From the NCBI RefSeq assembly GCF_964340395.1, contig NC_135571.1:15477221-15541220 (forward strand): a stretch of 64,000 nucleotides of DNA, given 5' to 3'. Both the position numbers and the translations under genes were made by a program. The DNA is from Glandiceps talaboti (lineage: Eukaryota; Hemichordata; Enteropneusta; Spengelidae). The first letter of the stretch is position 1. Every line of letters begins with the position of its first letter. Below, one piece after another: positions 1 through 11,268 of this stretch. Below the pieces are notes generated by a model that searched no databases, was not told the DNA's origin, and saw only the letters and a list, made by a program, of their open reading frames with translations.

Positions 1-192
1 GTCTGAATGTGTATCCCAATTAGACATTAGATTTTTTTAGCACAACTGAACTGAGGTTCAGTAGTGCTATAGGGATCATCCGCCATCTGTCTGTCTCTCT
101 GTCTCTCTGTCTCTCTCTCTGTCTCTCTCTGTCTCTCTGTCTGTCTGTCTGTCTGTCTCTGTCTCTGTCTCTCTCTCGCTCTGTGTGTGTGT

Positions 193-268
<76 letters not shown>

Positions 269-530
269 TGTGTAAACAACTTAAAGTCAAAAACCGCTGA
301 ACCGATTGCCAAGATATTTGGTGGTTCCATTACCTTTGGTATGTCTAGTTGGGAAATTGATCAAATCAAAGTGATTGCATCACAGGTCTTTGATTTGGGT
401 CAAAAAATGTGATTTTTGGTCAAAAAACTTAAACTCAGAAACTACTGGGCAGATTGGTGCGAAATTTGGTGGGAACATTCTTAAGTTGTTTTATCGAAGC
501 ATAGGGTGTTATCAATCTTAAGACCAATGT
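1..530 (-). repeat. dispersed AT-rich repeat with (GT)n/(TCTG)n core, reversed copy
   Basis: This block is the reverse-orientation relative of the plus-strand repeat at 31920-33330. Shared features are the 'lacking-gene' text around a long GT microsatellite, the phrase rendering as TTTGACTTTAA next to it, and the repeated TTTTTGGTCAAAAA motif. No coding potential is seen; open frames across it are read-through of the microsatellite. Probably an old non-autonomous interspersed repeat; class unknown. Confidence 0.6.
86..267. repeat. compound microsatellite (TCTG/TCTC)n-(GT)n
   Basis: A pyrimidine-rich TCTG/TCTC tract passes directly into about 80 bp of GT dinucleotides. The same pairing (AC tract followed by CAGA tract) is seen on the other strand at 33201-33306, so the microsatellite belongs to the interspersed repeat family and is not an independent locus. 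Confidence 0.9.
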
Positions 531-1445
531 TGTTAGATTTGTGTCATCATTTGCTAAAAATCGGCTGTCTCAATTATAATGAAATTTGGACTATATAATC
601 TTTAGGGTAATGGCTAGACCTGATTAGGTTTTGAGCCAGATCTGTTAATGTTTAATTAGAGAAATTAATTAAGCAATATCTTAAGACTGCATACTTTAAG
701 TTCAATATAATTTAGTATATTCGTTAAACATAACAACATACATTTGTCGTATAAAATTTGGTGATGTACCTTACAGCGTTAACGAATAATTTGCATCCTT
801 CATATTCAACATAATTTAGTACATACGCTAACCATGAGAAACACATGTCCTATCAAGTTAGTTGATGTACCTTACAGTGTTAATGAATAATTTGCATAAT
901 TAATGATTTTTGGTAATTAGGCTATATCTTAAGACTGCATACTTCAATTTCAATACAATTTATTACATACGTTAAACATAACAGAGTGCATATCTCCTAT
1001 AAAAGTTGTTGATTTTGTTTGAAGATTTAGTGAATAATTTGCATAATTAATTATTTTCGGTAATTAGGCTATATTAAGACTGCATACTTGAATTTCAATA
1101 TAATTTAGTACATACGTTAACCATAACAAAGCAGATATGTCCTATAAAATATTTGATATAGCTTAGTCAGTTTTAATGAAAAATTTGCATAATTAATTAT
1201 TTTAGGTAACTAGGTGGTATCCTATGAAGTTTGTTCCTACAACTTTTACCTTTAATGAGTATTTTCAATAATGAACGATATTCAGTAATTAAGCAGTATC
1301 ATGCAATCTTCAAATTCCGTATAATTTGGCACATACATTAACCTAAGAAAGCACGCTTGTCCGAAAACAAAACCTGTTACCATAGTTTGTTTTTTTTAGT
1401 TTAATGAGTTATTTGCATAATTTGTGATTCCCTTACGGGAGGCAT
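530..1445 (+). repeat. dispersed repeat family B, internally repeated (~150 bp units)
   Basis: AT-rich block built from imperfect units that recur with TTAAGACTGCATACTT, TTAGTACATACGTTAAC and ATTTGCATAATTAAT. A longer copy lies at 33735-35935. Both copies start near GTGTCATCATTT and end with the same small hairpin TCCCTTACGGGA (TCCCTTATGGGA in the other copy) followed by GGCATTCAG. No open frame of interest. Probably a non-autonomous element; its class is not clear. Confidence 0.65.
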
Positions 1446-1450
1446 TCAGT

Positions 1451-1944
1451 TTAAATCTGGTTGTACTTTACTTTATTATGATAGTCAAGATATTTTTCAT
1501 ACTCAGTCTGACTTCTTGACTTCCTGAACCTTTTTAGAAATTTATATCTATTCCTGATCATATCAAGGATCTCATCAGACATCCATGGTTCTGTTCTTTG
1601 CTTAATACAGACTTCTTTGAATGGTGCTATTGAGTCAAGAACAGACATGAAATTACATTTAAAATTTGACCATGACCGGTCCACATCAGAACAGGTTATC
1701 ACACCTGACCAGTTTATATCCTCAAGTTTTTTAACAAGTTTTTCTTTACTGTACTGCTTCAAAGAGCGGACACGTACAGAACTGTGCTTATTAATCCGAG
1801 ATCTGAAAATCTTACGTGTACAGAATATGGGCAAATGATCACTAAAACCGATAGCTAATACACCATACTGACTTATGTTTTCTTGATTGGTAACCATTAT
1901 CAAGTCTAAGGTGGATTCACTTGTTCTTGTCACTCCAGTTGGTA
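1451..1944 (-). pseudogene. non-LTR retrotransposon endonuclease, C-terminal fragment
   Basis: The minus-strand frame encodes about 160 residues ending an apurinic-like endonuclease domain: the 'STLDLIMVTN' block followed by 'SDHLPIF', which matches the S-x-L-D-x-x..SDH-x-P motif closing LINE endonucleases, then a basic linker towards a reverse transcriptase that is absent. There is no start codon and the frame runs open up to the (TTA)n tail of the LINE at 1945-5270. It is probably the downstream half of the older LINE whose upstream half is at 5273-5650. Confidence 0.75.
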
Positions 1945-4900
1945 AATTAATAATAATAATAATTTATTGTTTAAAGACCACTACACAAACATGTCTCAGC
2001 GGTCTGAACATTACAAAATGAGAAAGACTAGCAAAAGAACAACAACAACAAAAATCTAGCATAAAAACACAATGAATATTTTGAAAGCGTCTCTAAAACA
2101 AAATCGGATTTAAAAATTAGCAATCAATTTAAAAACATCAGCAATAGCATTGTCGGAAAATATACGTTTTAAGACTCTTCTTGAAAGGAGCAAATTTCTC
2201 AAGTAGTCGAAGCTCGAGCGGTAAACTATTCCACAGTTTAGGAGCATACACACTGAAAGCCCTGTCACCATACGTTTTAGAAGGTTGTTTTCCATGATCT
2301 TTAATAGAGAAAGGATTCAGCCTGATTCCAACACTCTTTCTCGTATTATGTAATGGATGATCGATACTGATAAGTTCGGACAAGTAGTTCGGCACTACTT
2401 CTCCTTGACGGATAATTTTGAAGATAATGCAAAGAATTTTATAAGGAACTCGCTGTTCGATTGGCAGCCAATGTAAATCCTTCAGCACTGGATTCACATC
2501 AGCTTGACGACCAATCCTCCATCTTGTCACCAATCGAGCAGCAGAGTTTTGAATATGTTGAAGTTTGTTCAATTTATATGCAGGTAGACCGAAAAACAAA
2601 CTGTTACAGTAATGTAATTTCGATGTAACAAAAGGATGAACTAATTTTTCAGCACTAGACTGGTCCAACAGTTTTCAAATTTTACTCAACCGCCAGAGTG
2701 AATGAGACGCCGCCCCCTTACAAACATAACGAATATGCTCATCCATGAGTCCAAATGAGTCAACCACCACACCAAGGTCACGCACAACAGTTGATGGAGA
2801 AATCATGGCATCACCTATTCGTACATTAATCGAACCTGACTGTGAACCAACCGCACTATTGGGGGGTGTGAACCAGACAACCTCGGTCTTACCATCATTG
2901 AGCACCAACTTATTTGTCATCATCCATTGACGAATTTCATCCACACATGCCTCTACACGTGTAACGACAGTGGGTTGAGCAAGGGTGTCACAAGCAATAT
3001 ATAACCCAGAGTCATCAGCATATATAATGGAATTTAAGCCATGACGTGTGATGATGTCCTCAATCGGAGCCATGTACAAAGCAAACAAAACAGGCCCAAG
3101 CACTGAACCCTGTGGTACACCATATTTCAGAATGCGTTCATCCGACATCATCGACTTAACAGACACTTGTTGCGTTCTACCTTTCAAAAAGGATTCAAAC
3201 CAATTTACCTTTGTATGCCAAAACGGGAACACAGCCTGCCCAAGAGAATGTTATGGTCGATGGTGTCGATTGCAGCTGACAAATCCAAAAGAACTAGAAT
3301 GACATTATGATGCTTAACATCATTTAGCATACGTAAAAGTGCAGTCTCGGTGCCATGCCCCTCACGATAAGCAGACTGAAAATGACCATATAATGAGTTA
3401 TCACACAATTAACGATTTAAACGAAAAAAGGCACATTTCTCTAAAAACTTGTCAAGGAAACTGCAATTAGATACAGGTCGATAGTTGTTCATTATATTAA
3501 AATCAAGACTAGTTTTCTTAATGAGCGGACGAACAATGGCTGTTTTGCAGTCAGTAGGGAAAACACCAGAGGAAAACGATGAATTTACAATTTGAAGCAA
3601 CACTGGGGACAATTCATTTACACATGCCTTAACCAGCTGTGTTGGAAGTGGATCTAACTGACACGTCTTAGAAGGCATTTTACTAATAATAGAAATTACA
3701 TCATCAAGACACAAAGGTTCAAAAACACAAAGCAAGTTCTGAGACGAAATTGGCTCAACATTAAAAGAACTAGTACTTTGGAGTCTTGCACGAATATCTA
3801 TTATTTTCTGTTCAAAAAAATTTGCAAAAGCAACTGGTAATTTAGATAATTCAAGGTTATTTGGGAGAATATCCGATGCAGATTTCTTTGAACAAGATAT
3901 GTCATCAACAACTCTGAAAAGTTCCTCAGTACTTGCATTTTCGATTTTACTTCGATAAAAAGACTCTCTCTTCATTGCCAGCTTTTCGTTGTACTCAGCA
4001 CGAGCAGTGGTGAAAATCTGTCTATCAATTTCAAGTTTAGAAAGCGGCCACTTTTGTTCAAGTGATCTTAAAGTCCTGCGTTCAGTCAATAGATCTTGTG
4101 TAAACCATTCAGCACAGGATTTCTGCACGATAGTTCTCTGTGTGGCAGGAGCGTGCATGTCAAACAAGCTCTTCAATGTAGAGTTGTAAAGTTCTGTCAG
4201 CTCATTTACCTCCTGAATCGAGGTCGACTTTGTAGAATTTAGTGTGTTTGCGAGAGTGTGTTGAAGTTCCAGTACATTAATGTTCTTTAAGTTACGCTGT
4301 TCCCTGATTATCCTTGTTGGAGGTGGGCGAGTGATCATAGACTTAAAGTGAACTGCAGCGTGATCAGATGGCATTTTATTGTCTATCATGAAGTTTCCTA
4401 TAGCCATGGGTCAGAGGAACGGGTCAGTACAAGGTCTAAAGTATGACCATTCTGATGTGTACTCCCAACTACGTGTTGAGTAAGACTGAGGGATTGAATA
4501 AGATCATTGAATTGACGAGTGCCACTGTCATTTCCATCATCAACATGAATATTAAAATCACCTGCTATCAGTAAGCGACCAGGTGCGAGTAACAGGCATT
4601 CCATTAAAGTGCCGAATTCTGAGAAAAAGACTTTCTCGGTGAATTTATGCTTCACAGAATATGGCGGGCGGTAAATAATCACAATACGAAGGTCTGAACT
4701 ACCCACACAGATGTTCACGTCCATTACCTCAAAAGATTTAAACTTATCGGACTTGTTCTTCTTAGCCATTAAATTAGATCTTGTTATCAATGTTATACCA
4801 CCACCCTTGCGATGACATCACGGTGCTTGCAATATAGTGTAGCCTGAGATGGAAGATGAAAAATTTGCTTCTACTAAGGCTCGATTTCTCTCAGTGATCC

Positions 4901-5270
4901 AGGATTCACTAATCATAAAAATGTCTGTACTATTTGAAAGAATCGAAGCACATAATGCTCCGACTTTACTATCCATTGATCTTGCATTCCACAGAGTGAA
5001 GTTTACACAGTCACATAAATAATATGACGAAGTTCTTTTGATTGAAGTTAGCGTACTACCTCTGACAGGAGTCGAAGCAAACTTGTAATCAGCATGACGT
5101 TTAAAGACACCAATAACGGTTGGAATTTTTGGAAATGAAGGACAGAAATTCACATAGCCTCCTCTCTTACCACGAGGTCTTTTCCATCTCGTTGGTTTCC
5201 GTCTTATATTCATATTGAATTTGCATGACTTTGTCAGTGACTAGACTACTGGTAGAGAAGTTCGATAAAA
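1945..5270 (-). mobile_element. CR1-like non-LTR retrotransposon (LINE), degenerate, nested in another LINE
   Basis: A near full-length minus-strand LINE of about 3.3 kb. In order it carries a basic N-terminal stretch, an endonuclease domain, a reverse transcriptase and a C-terminal domain, and its 3' end is a short (TTA)n tail at about 1946-1965. The 3' untranslated part is about 170 bp. The open frame is broken by several stops and frameshifts, so the copy is dead. The layout and the RT motifs fit the CR1/L2/Jockey group; I cannot place it more precisely by eye. Confidence 0.85.
2138..5213 (-). pseudogene. LINE endonuclease/reverse transcriptase ORF, broken
   Basis: Reading on the minus strand from 5213. 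The endonuclease carries NARSMDSKVG and SESWITE in the first part, then YRPPYS, GDFNIHVDD and TLDLVLTR in the next. The reverse transcriptase has FQSAYREGHGTETALL, DLSAAIDTIDHNIL, the GVPQGSVLGPVLF block and the catalytic YADD motif. The C-terminal region has KLHYCNSLFFGLP and WNSLPLELR. Breaks: an in-frame TGA near 4815, a frameshift near 4405, an in-frame TAA at 3409-3411, a frameshift near 3220 and an in-frame TGA near 2674. All key RT residues remain, so decay is recent to moderate. Confidence 0.88.
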
Positions 5271-5272
5271 AC

Positions 5273-5650
5273 TCACAGACAAACAACAATACAGCCAGTG
5301 CCGACGTCCACAGGTACACCTGCATTGCTATTGCACACGATGAGCTTAAGATTGAACTTGTCCATGTTCGGGTCATTACGAGGATTAAAGACATGACGAA
5401 CGTAAATGCAAACACCACCACCGGTACGTTGTCTGTCTTTCCGCTGAATAATGTATCCTGGAATCTCCACCTCTGAATTTTCTACAGAACTGTCCAACCA
5501 GGTCTTGGTAATTCCAATAACTGCTGCCCTTGAGCGTGTAGCGATAAGACGAATTTCCTCCATCTTAGGCAGCAGACTTCGAGTATTGAGATGTAGGAAA
5601 TGGAGTCCCTTCTTCTGGAAGCGTTGGAACTGGTCATCACCATCCTGAGA
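5273..5650 (-). pseudogene. LINE endonuclease, N-terminal fragment
   Basis: The minus-strand frame opens with LHLNTRSLLPKMEEIRLIA, followed by GITKTWLDSSV and GGGVCIYVR. These match the N-terminal motifs (LN-x-RSL-x-K, ET-W-L, GGGV-x-x-YV-R) of CR1/Jockey-type endonucleases. The frame stops after about 125 residues, just where the nested LINE begins. With 1451-1944 it probably formed one element split by the younger insertion. Confidence 0.75.
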
Positions 5651-5859
5651 AATGTTAAGGCTTTCGTTCAGTATGTCGTGTTTACTCCAACCGAAACAAT
5701 GACTGATAGTGATAATCTTGAACTTCAGTTATGAATTTGATAATTTCCATTTGTTCTACAATCACTTCCTTTTAATGACACTATCTACATGTACATTCAG
5801 TAGTATTTTGCACCACTTTGCATTGAAGTAATTTGCAGCACAGAACACAATGTAATAGC
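5651..5859. other. no feature seen
   Basis: About 200 bp of AT-rich sequence between the LINE fragment and the 23-bp minisatellite. I see no exon with usable splice sites here, although an upstream exon of the plus-strand gene ending at 11268 must lie upstream of 8138. Confidence 0.5.
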
Positions 5860-8035
5860 CAGGGTTTCCAACCCATGTAAACCAGGGTTTCCAACCTATG
5901 TAAACCCGGCTACCAGGGTTTCCAATCTATGTAAACCAGGGTTTCCAACCTATGTAAACCAGGGTTTCCAACCAATGTAAACCAGGGTTTCCAACCTATG
6001 TAAACCAGGGTTTCCAACCTATGTAAACCAGGGTTTCCAATCTATGTAAACCAGGGTTTCCAACCAATGTAAACCAGGGTTTCCAACCTATGTAAACCAG
6101 GGTTTCCAACCTGTGTAAACCAGGCTACCAGGGTTTCCAACCTATGTAAACCAGGTTTCCAACCTATGTAAACCAGGGTTTCCAACCTATGTAAACCAGG
6201 CTACCAGGGTTTCCAACCTATGTAAACCAGGGTTTCCAACCTATGTAAACCAGGGTTTCCAACCAATGTAAACCAGGGTTTCCAATCTATGTAAACCAGG
6301 GTTTCCAACCTATGTAAACCAGGGTACCAGGGTTACCAACCTACATGTATGTAAACCTGGGTTTCCAACCTATGTAAACCAGGGTACCAGGGTTACCAAC
6401 CTACATGTATGTAAACCAGGGTTTCCAACCTATGTAAACAAAGGTTTCTGTAAACCAGGGTTTCCAACCTATGTAAACCAGGGTTTCCAACCTATGTAAA
6501 CCAGGCTACCAGGGTTTCCAACCTATGTAAACCAGGGTTTCCAACCCATGTAAACCAGGGTTTCCAACCTATGTAAACCAGGCTACCAGGGTTTCCAACC
6601 TATGTAAACCAGGGTTTCCAACCAATGTAAACCAGGGTTTCCAACCTATGTAAACCAGGGTTTCCAATCTATGTAAACCAGGGTTTCCAACCAATGTAAA
6701 CCAGGGTTTCCAATCTATGTAAACCAGGGTTTCCAACCAATGTAAACCAGGGTTTCCAATCTATGTAAACCAGGGTTTCGAACCTGTGTAAACCAGGCTA
6801 CCAGGGTTTCCAACCAATGTAAACCAGGGTTTCCAATCTATGTAAACCAGGGTTTCGAACCTGTGTAAACCAGGCTACCAGGGTTTCCAACCTATGTAAA
6901 CCAGGGTTTCCAATCTATGTAAACCAGGGTTTCGAACCAATGTAAACCAGGGTTTCCAATCTATGTAAACCAGGGTTTCCAACCTATGTAAACTGGGGTA
7001 CCAGGGTTACCAACCTACATGTATGTAAACCAGGGTTTCCAACCTATGTAAACAAAGGTTTCTGTAAACCAGGGTTTCCAACCTATGTACCAGGGTACCA
7101 GGTTTCCAATCTATGTAAACCAGGGTTTCCAACCAATGTAAACCAAGGTTTCCAACCAATGTAAACCAAGGTTTCCAACCAATGCAAACCAAGGTTTCCA
7201 ACCAATGCAAACCAAGGTTTCCAACCAATGTAAACCAAGGTTTCCAACCAATGTAAACCAAGGTTTCCAACCTGTGTAAACCAAAGGTTTCCAACCTATG
7301 TAAACCAAGGTTTCCAACCTATGTAAACCAAGGTTTCCAACCTATGTAAACCAAGGTTTCCAACCTATGTAAACCAAGGTTTCCAACCTATGTAAACCAA
7401 GGTTTCCAATCTATGTAAACCAGGGTTTCCAACCTATGTAAACTTAGGGTTACCAACCTATGTAAACCAAAGGTTTCCAACCTATGTAAACCAGGGTTTC
7501 CAATCTATGTAAACCAAGGTTTCCAACCTATGTAAACTTAGGGTTACCAACCTATGTAAACCAAGGTTTCCAATCTATGTAAACCAAGGTTTCCAACCAA
7601 TGTAAACCAAGGTTTCCAACCTGTGTAAACCAAAGGTTTCCAACCAATGCAAACCAAGGTTTCCAACCTATGTAAACCAAGGTTTCCAACCAATGCAAAC
7701 CAAGGTTTCCAACCAATGTAAACCAAGGTTTCCAACCTGTGTAAACCAAAAGTTTCCAACCAATGCAGACCAAGGTTTCCAACCTATGTAAACCAAGGTT
7801 TCCAACCTATGTAAACCAAGGTTTCCAACCTATGTAAACCAAGGTTTCCTACCAATGCAAACCAAGGTTTCCAACCAATGTAAACCAAGGTTTCCAACCT
7901 GTGTAAACCAAAGGTTTCCAACCTATGTAAACTTAGGGTTACCAACCTATGTAAACCAATGGTCCAACCTATGTAAACCAGGGTTGCTAACCTATGTAAA
8001 CCAGGGTTTCCAACCTGTGTAACCATGGTTGCCAA
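5860..8035. repeat. 23-bp minisatellite array
   Basis: Roughly 90 units of period 23 with core GTAAACCAGGGTTTCCAACC. Because 23 is not a multiple of 3, three units make a 69-nt frame cycle, so long reading frames with a 23-residue peptide repeat appear on the minus strand; these are artefacts. The 5' part (to about 7130) is mostly CCAGGG and the 3' part mostly CCAAGG, with longer variants carrying CTACCAGG or TTAGGGTTACC. The array lies just upstream of the exon at 8138, so it is probably intronic. Confidence 0.95.
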
Positions 8036-8137
8036 CATTGGTGCAAGCACAAATCACTTGAAATACTATTCAAACAAAGACAAGCCAGGAGTATTTTGTA
8101 AAGTTTACATCAGTGTTTATTTTTTGATTTGTTCTAG

Positions 8138-8246
8138 ATCAAGTGATGAAGTTCAACAAAACAAAATCTGTCCCTGATGTAGAACAAGATGATATGATGT
8201 CAGGATATCTACAATCTCACATACAAACAACAGACGTAGGATTCAA
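8138..8246 (+). CDS. penultimate exon of a coiled-coil-like protein gene
   Basis: The exon lies between a TTTGTTCTAG acceptor and a GTAAGT donor and is open in one frame for 35 codons (QVMKFNKTKS start, then an acidic EQDDMMSGYLQSH stretch). It enters at phase 2 and leaves with AA, which joins the first base (A) of the exon at 11142 to give lysine. Charged, helical composition suggests a coiled-coil or linker region. I do not recognise the protein family. Upstream exons are not visible in this window; the 23-bp array probably fills the preceding intron. Confidence 0.7.
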
Positions 8247-8518
8247 GTAAGTTTTAACTCTCCTTTCAATACTTTTTTCCAGAAATCACCTGCAGAATTG
8301 GAAACTGTTTTCAAACTTGTAAAGGTATTGGAGTATGAGAAATGTTTACCTGAATTTGTCTGAATTTAGAAGACTTTCTATGAAAATAAAGTAAAAACTC
8401 TCAATGTATGGAAAACTGTCAAATTTAAGATTTTAACTATTGGCTATAATTTTAGGTACAAAATTTCAGATGAAACTAATGAATTCCTAATGATAATTAC
8501 ATATTATTTCTAAATGGT

Positions 8519-10920
8519 TTTCTTCATTCAGCCATGGAAAATACTTGTGACCTAAGGGGCTTTGTTACTATGAGTTGCTAGACTCATGACCTAAGGGGGC
8601 TTTGTCACTATGAGTTGCTAGACTCATGACCTAAGGGGCTTTGTCACTATGAGTTGCTAGACTCATGACCTAAGGGGCTTTGTTACTATGAGTTGCTAGA
8701 CTCATGACCTAAGGGGGCTTTGTCGCTATGAGTTGCTAGACTCATGACCTAAGGGGCTTTGTCACTATGAGTTGCTAGACTCATGACCTAAGGGGCTTTG
8801 TCACTATGAGTTGCTAGACTCATGACCTAAGGGGCTTTGTCACTGTGAGTTGCTAGACTCATGATCTAAGGGGCTTTGTCACTATGAGTTGCTAGACTCA
8901 TGACCTAAGGGGCTTTGTTACTATGAGTTGCTAAACTCATGACCTAAGGGGGCTTTGTCGCTATGAGTTGCTAGACTCATGACCTAAGGGGGCTTTGTCA
9001 CTATGTGTTGCTAGACTCATGACCTAAGGGGGCTTTGTCACTATGAGTTGCTAGACTCATGACCTAAGGGGGCTTTGTCACTATGTGTTGCTAGACTCAT
9101 GACCTAAGGGGCTTTGTCACTGTGAGTTGCTAGACTCATGACCTAAGGGGGCTTTGTCACTATGAGTTGCTAGACTCATGACCTAAGGGGGCTTTGTCAC
9201 TGTGAGTTGCTAGACTCATGACCTAAGGGGGCTTTGTCACTATGAGTTGCTAGACTCATGACCTAAGGGGGCTTTGTCACTATGAGTTGCTAGACTCATG
9301 ACCTAAGGGGGCTTTGTCACTGTGAGTTGCTAGACTCATGACCTAAGGGGCTTTGTCACTATGAGTTGCTAGACTCATGACCTAAGGGGCTTTGTCACTA
9401 TGAGTTGCTAGACTCATGACCTAAGGGGCTTTGTTACTATGAGTTGCTAGACTCATGACCTAAGGGGGCTTTGTCGCTATGAGTTGCTAGACTCATGACC
9501 TAAGGGGCTTTGTCACTATGAGTTGCTAGACTCATGACCTAAGGGGCTTTGTCACTATGAGTTGCTAGACTCATGACCTAAGGGGCTTTGTCACTGTGAG
9601 TTGCTAGACTCATGATCTAAGGGGCTTTGTCACTATGAGTTGCTAGACTCATGACCTAAGGGGCTTTGTTACTATGAGTTGCTAAACTCATGACCTAAGG
9701 GGGCTTTGTCGCTATGAGTTGCTAGACTCATGACCTAAGGGGGCTTTGTCACTATGTGTTGCTAGACTCATGACCTAAGGGGGCTTTGTCACTATGAGTT
9801 GCTAGACTCATGACCTAAGGGGGCTTTGTCACTATGTGTTGCTAGACTCATGACCTAAGGGGCTTTGTCACTGTGAGTTGCTAGACTCATGACCTAAGGG
9901 GGCTTTGTCACTATGAGTTGCTAGACTCATGACCTAAGGGGGCTTTGTCACTGTGAGTTGCTAGACTCATGACCTAAGGGGGCTTTGTCACTATGAGTTG
10001 CTAGACTCATGACCTAAGGGGGCTTTGTCACTATGAGTTGCTAGACTCATGACCTAAGGGGGCTTTGTCACTGTGAGTTGCTAGACTCATGACCTAAGGG
10101 GCTTTGTCACTATGAGTTGCTAGACTCATGACCTAAGGGGCTTTGTCACTATGAGTTGCTAGACTCATGACCTAAGGGGCTTTGTCACTATGAGTTGCTA
10201 GACTCATGACCTAAGGGGCTTTGTCACTATGAGTTGCTAGACTCATGACCTAAGGGGCTTTGTCACTATGAGTTGCTAGACTCATGACCTAAGGGGCTTT
10301 GTCACTATGAGTTGCTAGACTCATGACCTAAGGGGCTTTGTTACTGTGAGTTGCTAGACTCATGACCTAAGGGGCTTTGTCACTGTGAGTTGCTAGACTC
10401 ATGACCTAAGGGGCTTTGTCACTGTGAGTTGCTAGACTCATGACCTAAGGGGCTTTGTCACTATGAGTTGCTAGACTCATGACCTAAGGGGCTTTGTCAC
10501 TATGAGTTGCTAGACTCATGACCTAAGGGGCTTTGTCACTGTGAGTTGCTAGACTCATGACCTAAGGGGCTTTGTCACTATGAGTTGCTAGACTCATGAC
10601 CTAAGGGGCTTTGTCACTGTGAGTTGCTAGACTCATGACCTAAGGGGCTTTGTCACTATGAGTTGCTAGACTCATGACCTAAGGGGCTTTGTCACTGTGA
10701 GTTGCTAGACTCATGACCTAAGGGGCTTTGTCACTATGAGTTGCTAGACTCATGACCTAAGGGGGCTTTGTCACTATGAGTTGCTAGACTCATGACCTAA
10801 GGGGGCTTTGTCACTATGAGTTGCTAGACTCATGACCTAAGGGGCTTTGTCACTGTGACTTGTTAGACTTGTAGTGACAAAATAGGCCATGAGTGTTTTT
10901 ACAAGTATTTGTTATTTTCA
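8519..10920. repeat. 39/40-bp minisatellite grown inside a fold-back MITE
   Basis: About 58 units with core GACCTAAGGGGCTTTGTCAC and GTTGCTAGACTCAT. Period is 39 or 40 depending on four or five G residues. The left flank (8519-8560) has the TCTTCATTCAGCC and GGAAAATAC sequence that forms one arm of the hairpin element at 30481-30626, and the right flank (10855-10915) keeps a decayed opposite arm (TAGTGACAAAATAGGCC). The unit therefore matches the loop and inner stem of that element. Confidence 0.92.
8620..10121. repeat. 751-bp higher-order duplication inside the minisatellite
   Basis: Rare unit variants recur at a constant offset of 751 bp: GATCTAAG at 8863 and 9614, CTAAACTCAT at 8931 and 9682, TATGTGTTG at 9002 and 9753, TGTTACTATG at 8681 and 9432. 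A block of 19 units was duplicated as one piece. Confidence 0.9.
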
Positions 10921-11141
10921 TTAGCCAAGTGATTTATATTGCATATATCACAACAAGGATTAGTATGCAAGTGAATAAACATTCAAAAAATGTATGCAAA
11001 TATGCCTAGCAACAACATCACAACCATAGCAACATCCAACTTTATGCAGATCTGAGGGGCATTCTACATTAATATCATTGTTGCACCTTATAGTGTTGAA
11101 CCATGAATATTGACTTGACTATGTTGTATTACATTTTACAG

Positions 11142-11268
11142 AGATACTGATCACATAGATGATGTCCTTGAGAAACAAGCTGATATGATTCGTTACTTAC
11201 AACAACATAACGCTCATCTTGGACGGAGAATTCTAAAGCTAACTGCATCCTTACCTAATAGAGTGTGA
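11142..11268 (+). CDS. terminal exon of a coiled-coil-like protein gene
   Basis: Acceptor ACATTTTACAG, then 42 codons to TGA at 11266-11268. The peptide has a heptad-like stretch ([20 protein letters not shown]) followed by [16 protein letters not shown] at the C-terminus. The phase fits the exon at 8138-8246. Leucines and isoleucines spaced 3-4 apart support a short coiled coil. I cannot name the family; centrosomal or ciliary coiled-coil proteins would be one place to look, but that is only a guess from composition. The gene runs towards ALDH16A1 and ends tail-to-tail with it. Confidence 0.75.

Larger units (their letters stand above)
8247..11141 (+). other. last intron of the coiled-coil-like gene
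   Basis: A GT-AG intron of about 2.9 kb, of which about 2.3 kb is the 39/40-bp minisatellite. The flanks (8260-8520 and 10870-11130) are AT-rich and show no further exon. Confidence 0.7.

Noticed and set aside
5860-10860. CRISPR-like arrays
   Set aside because: Units are contiguous or nearly so with no unique spacers, and the genome is eukaryotic. They are minisatellites.
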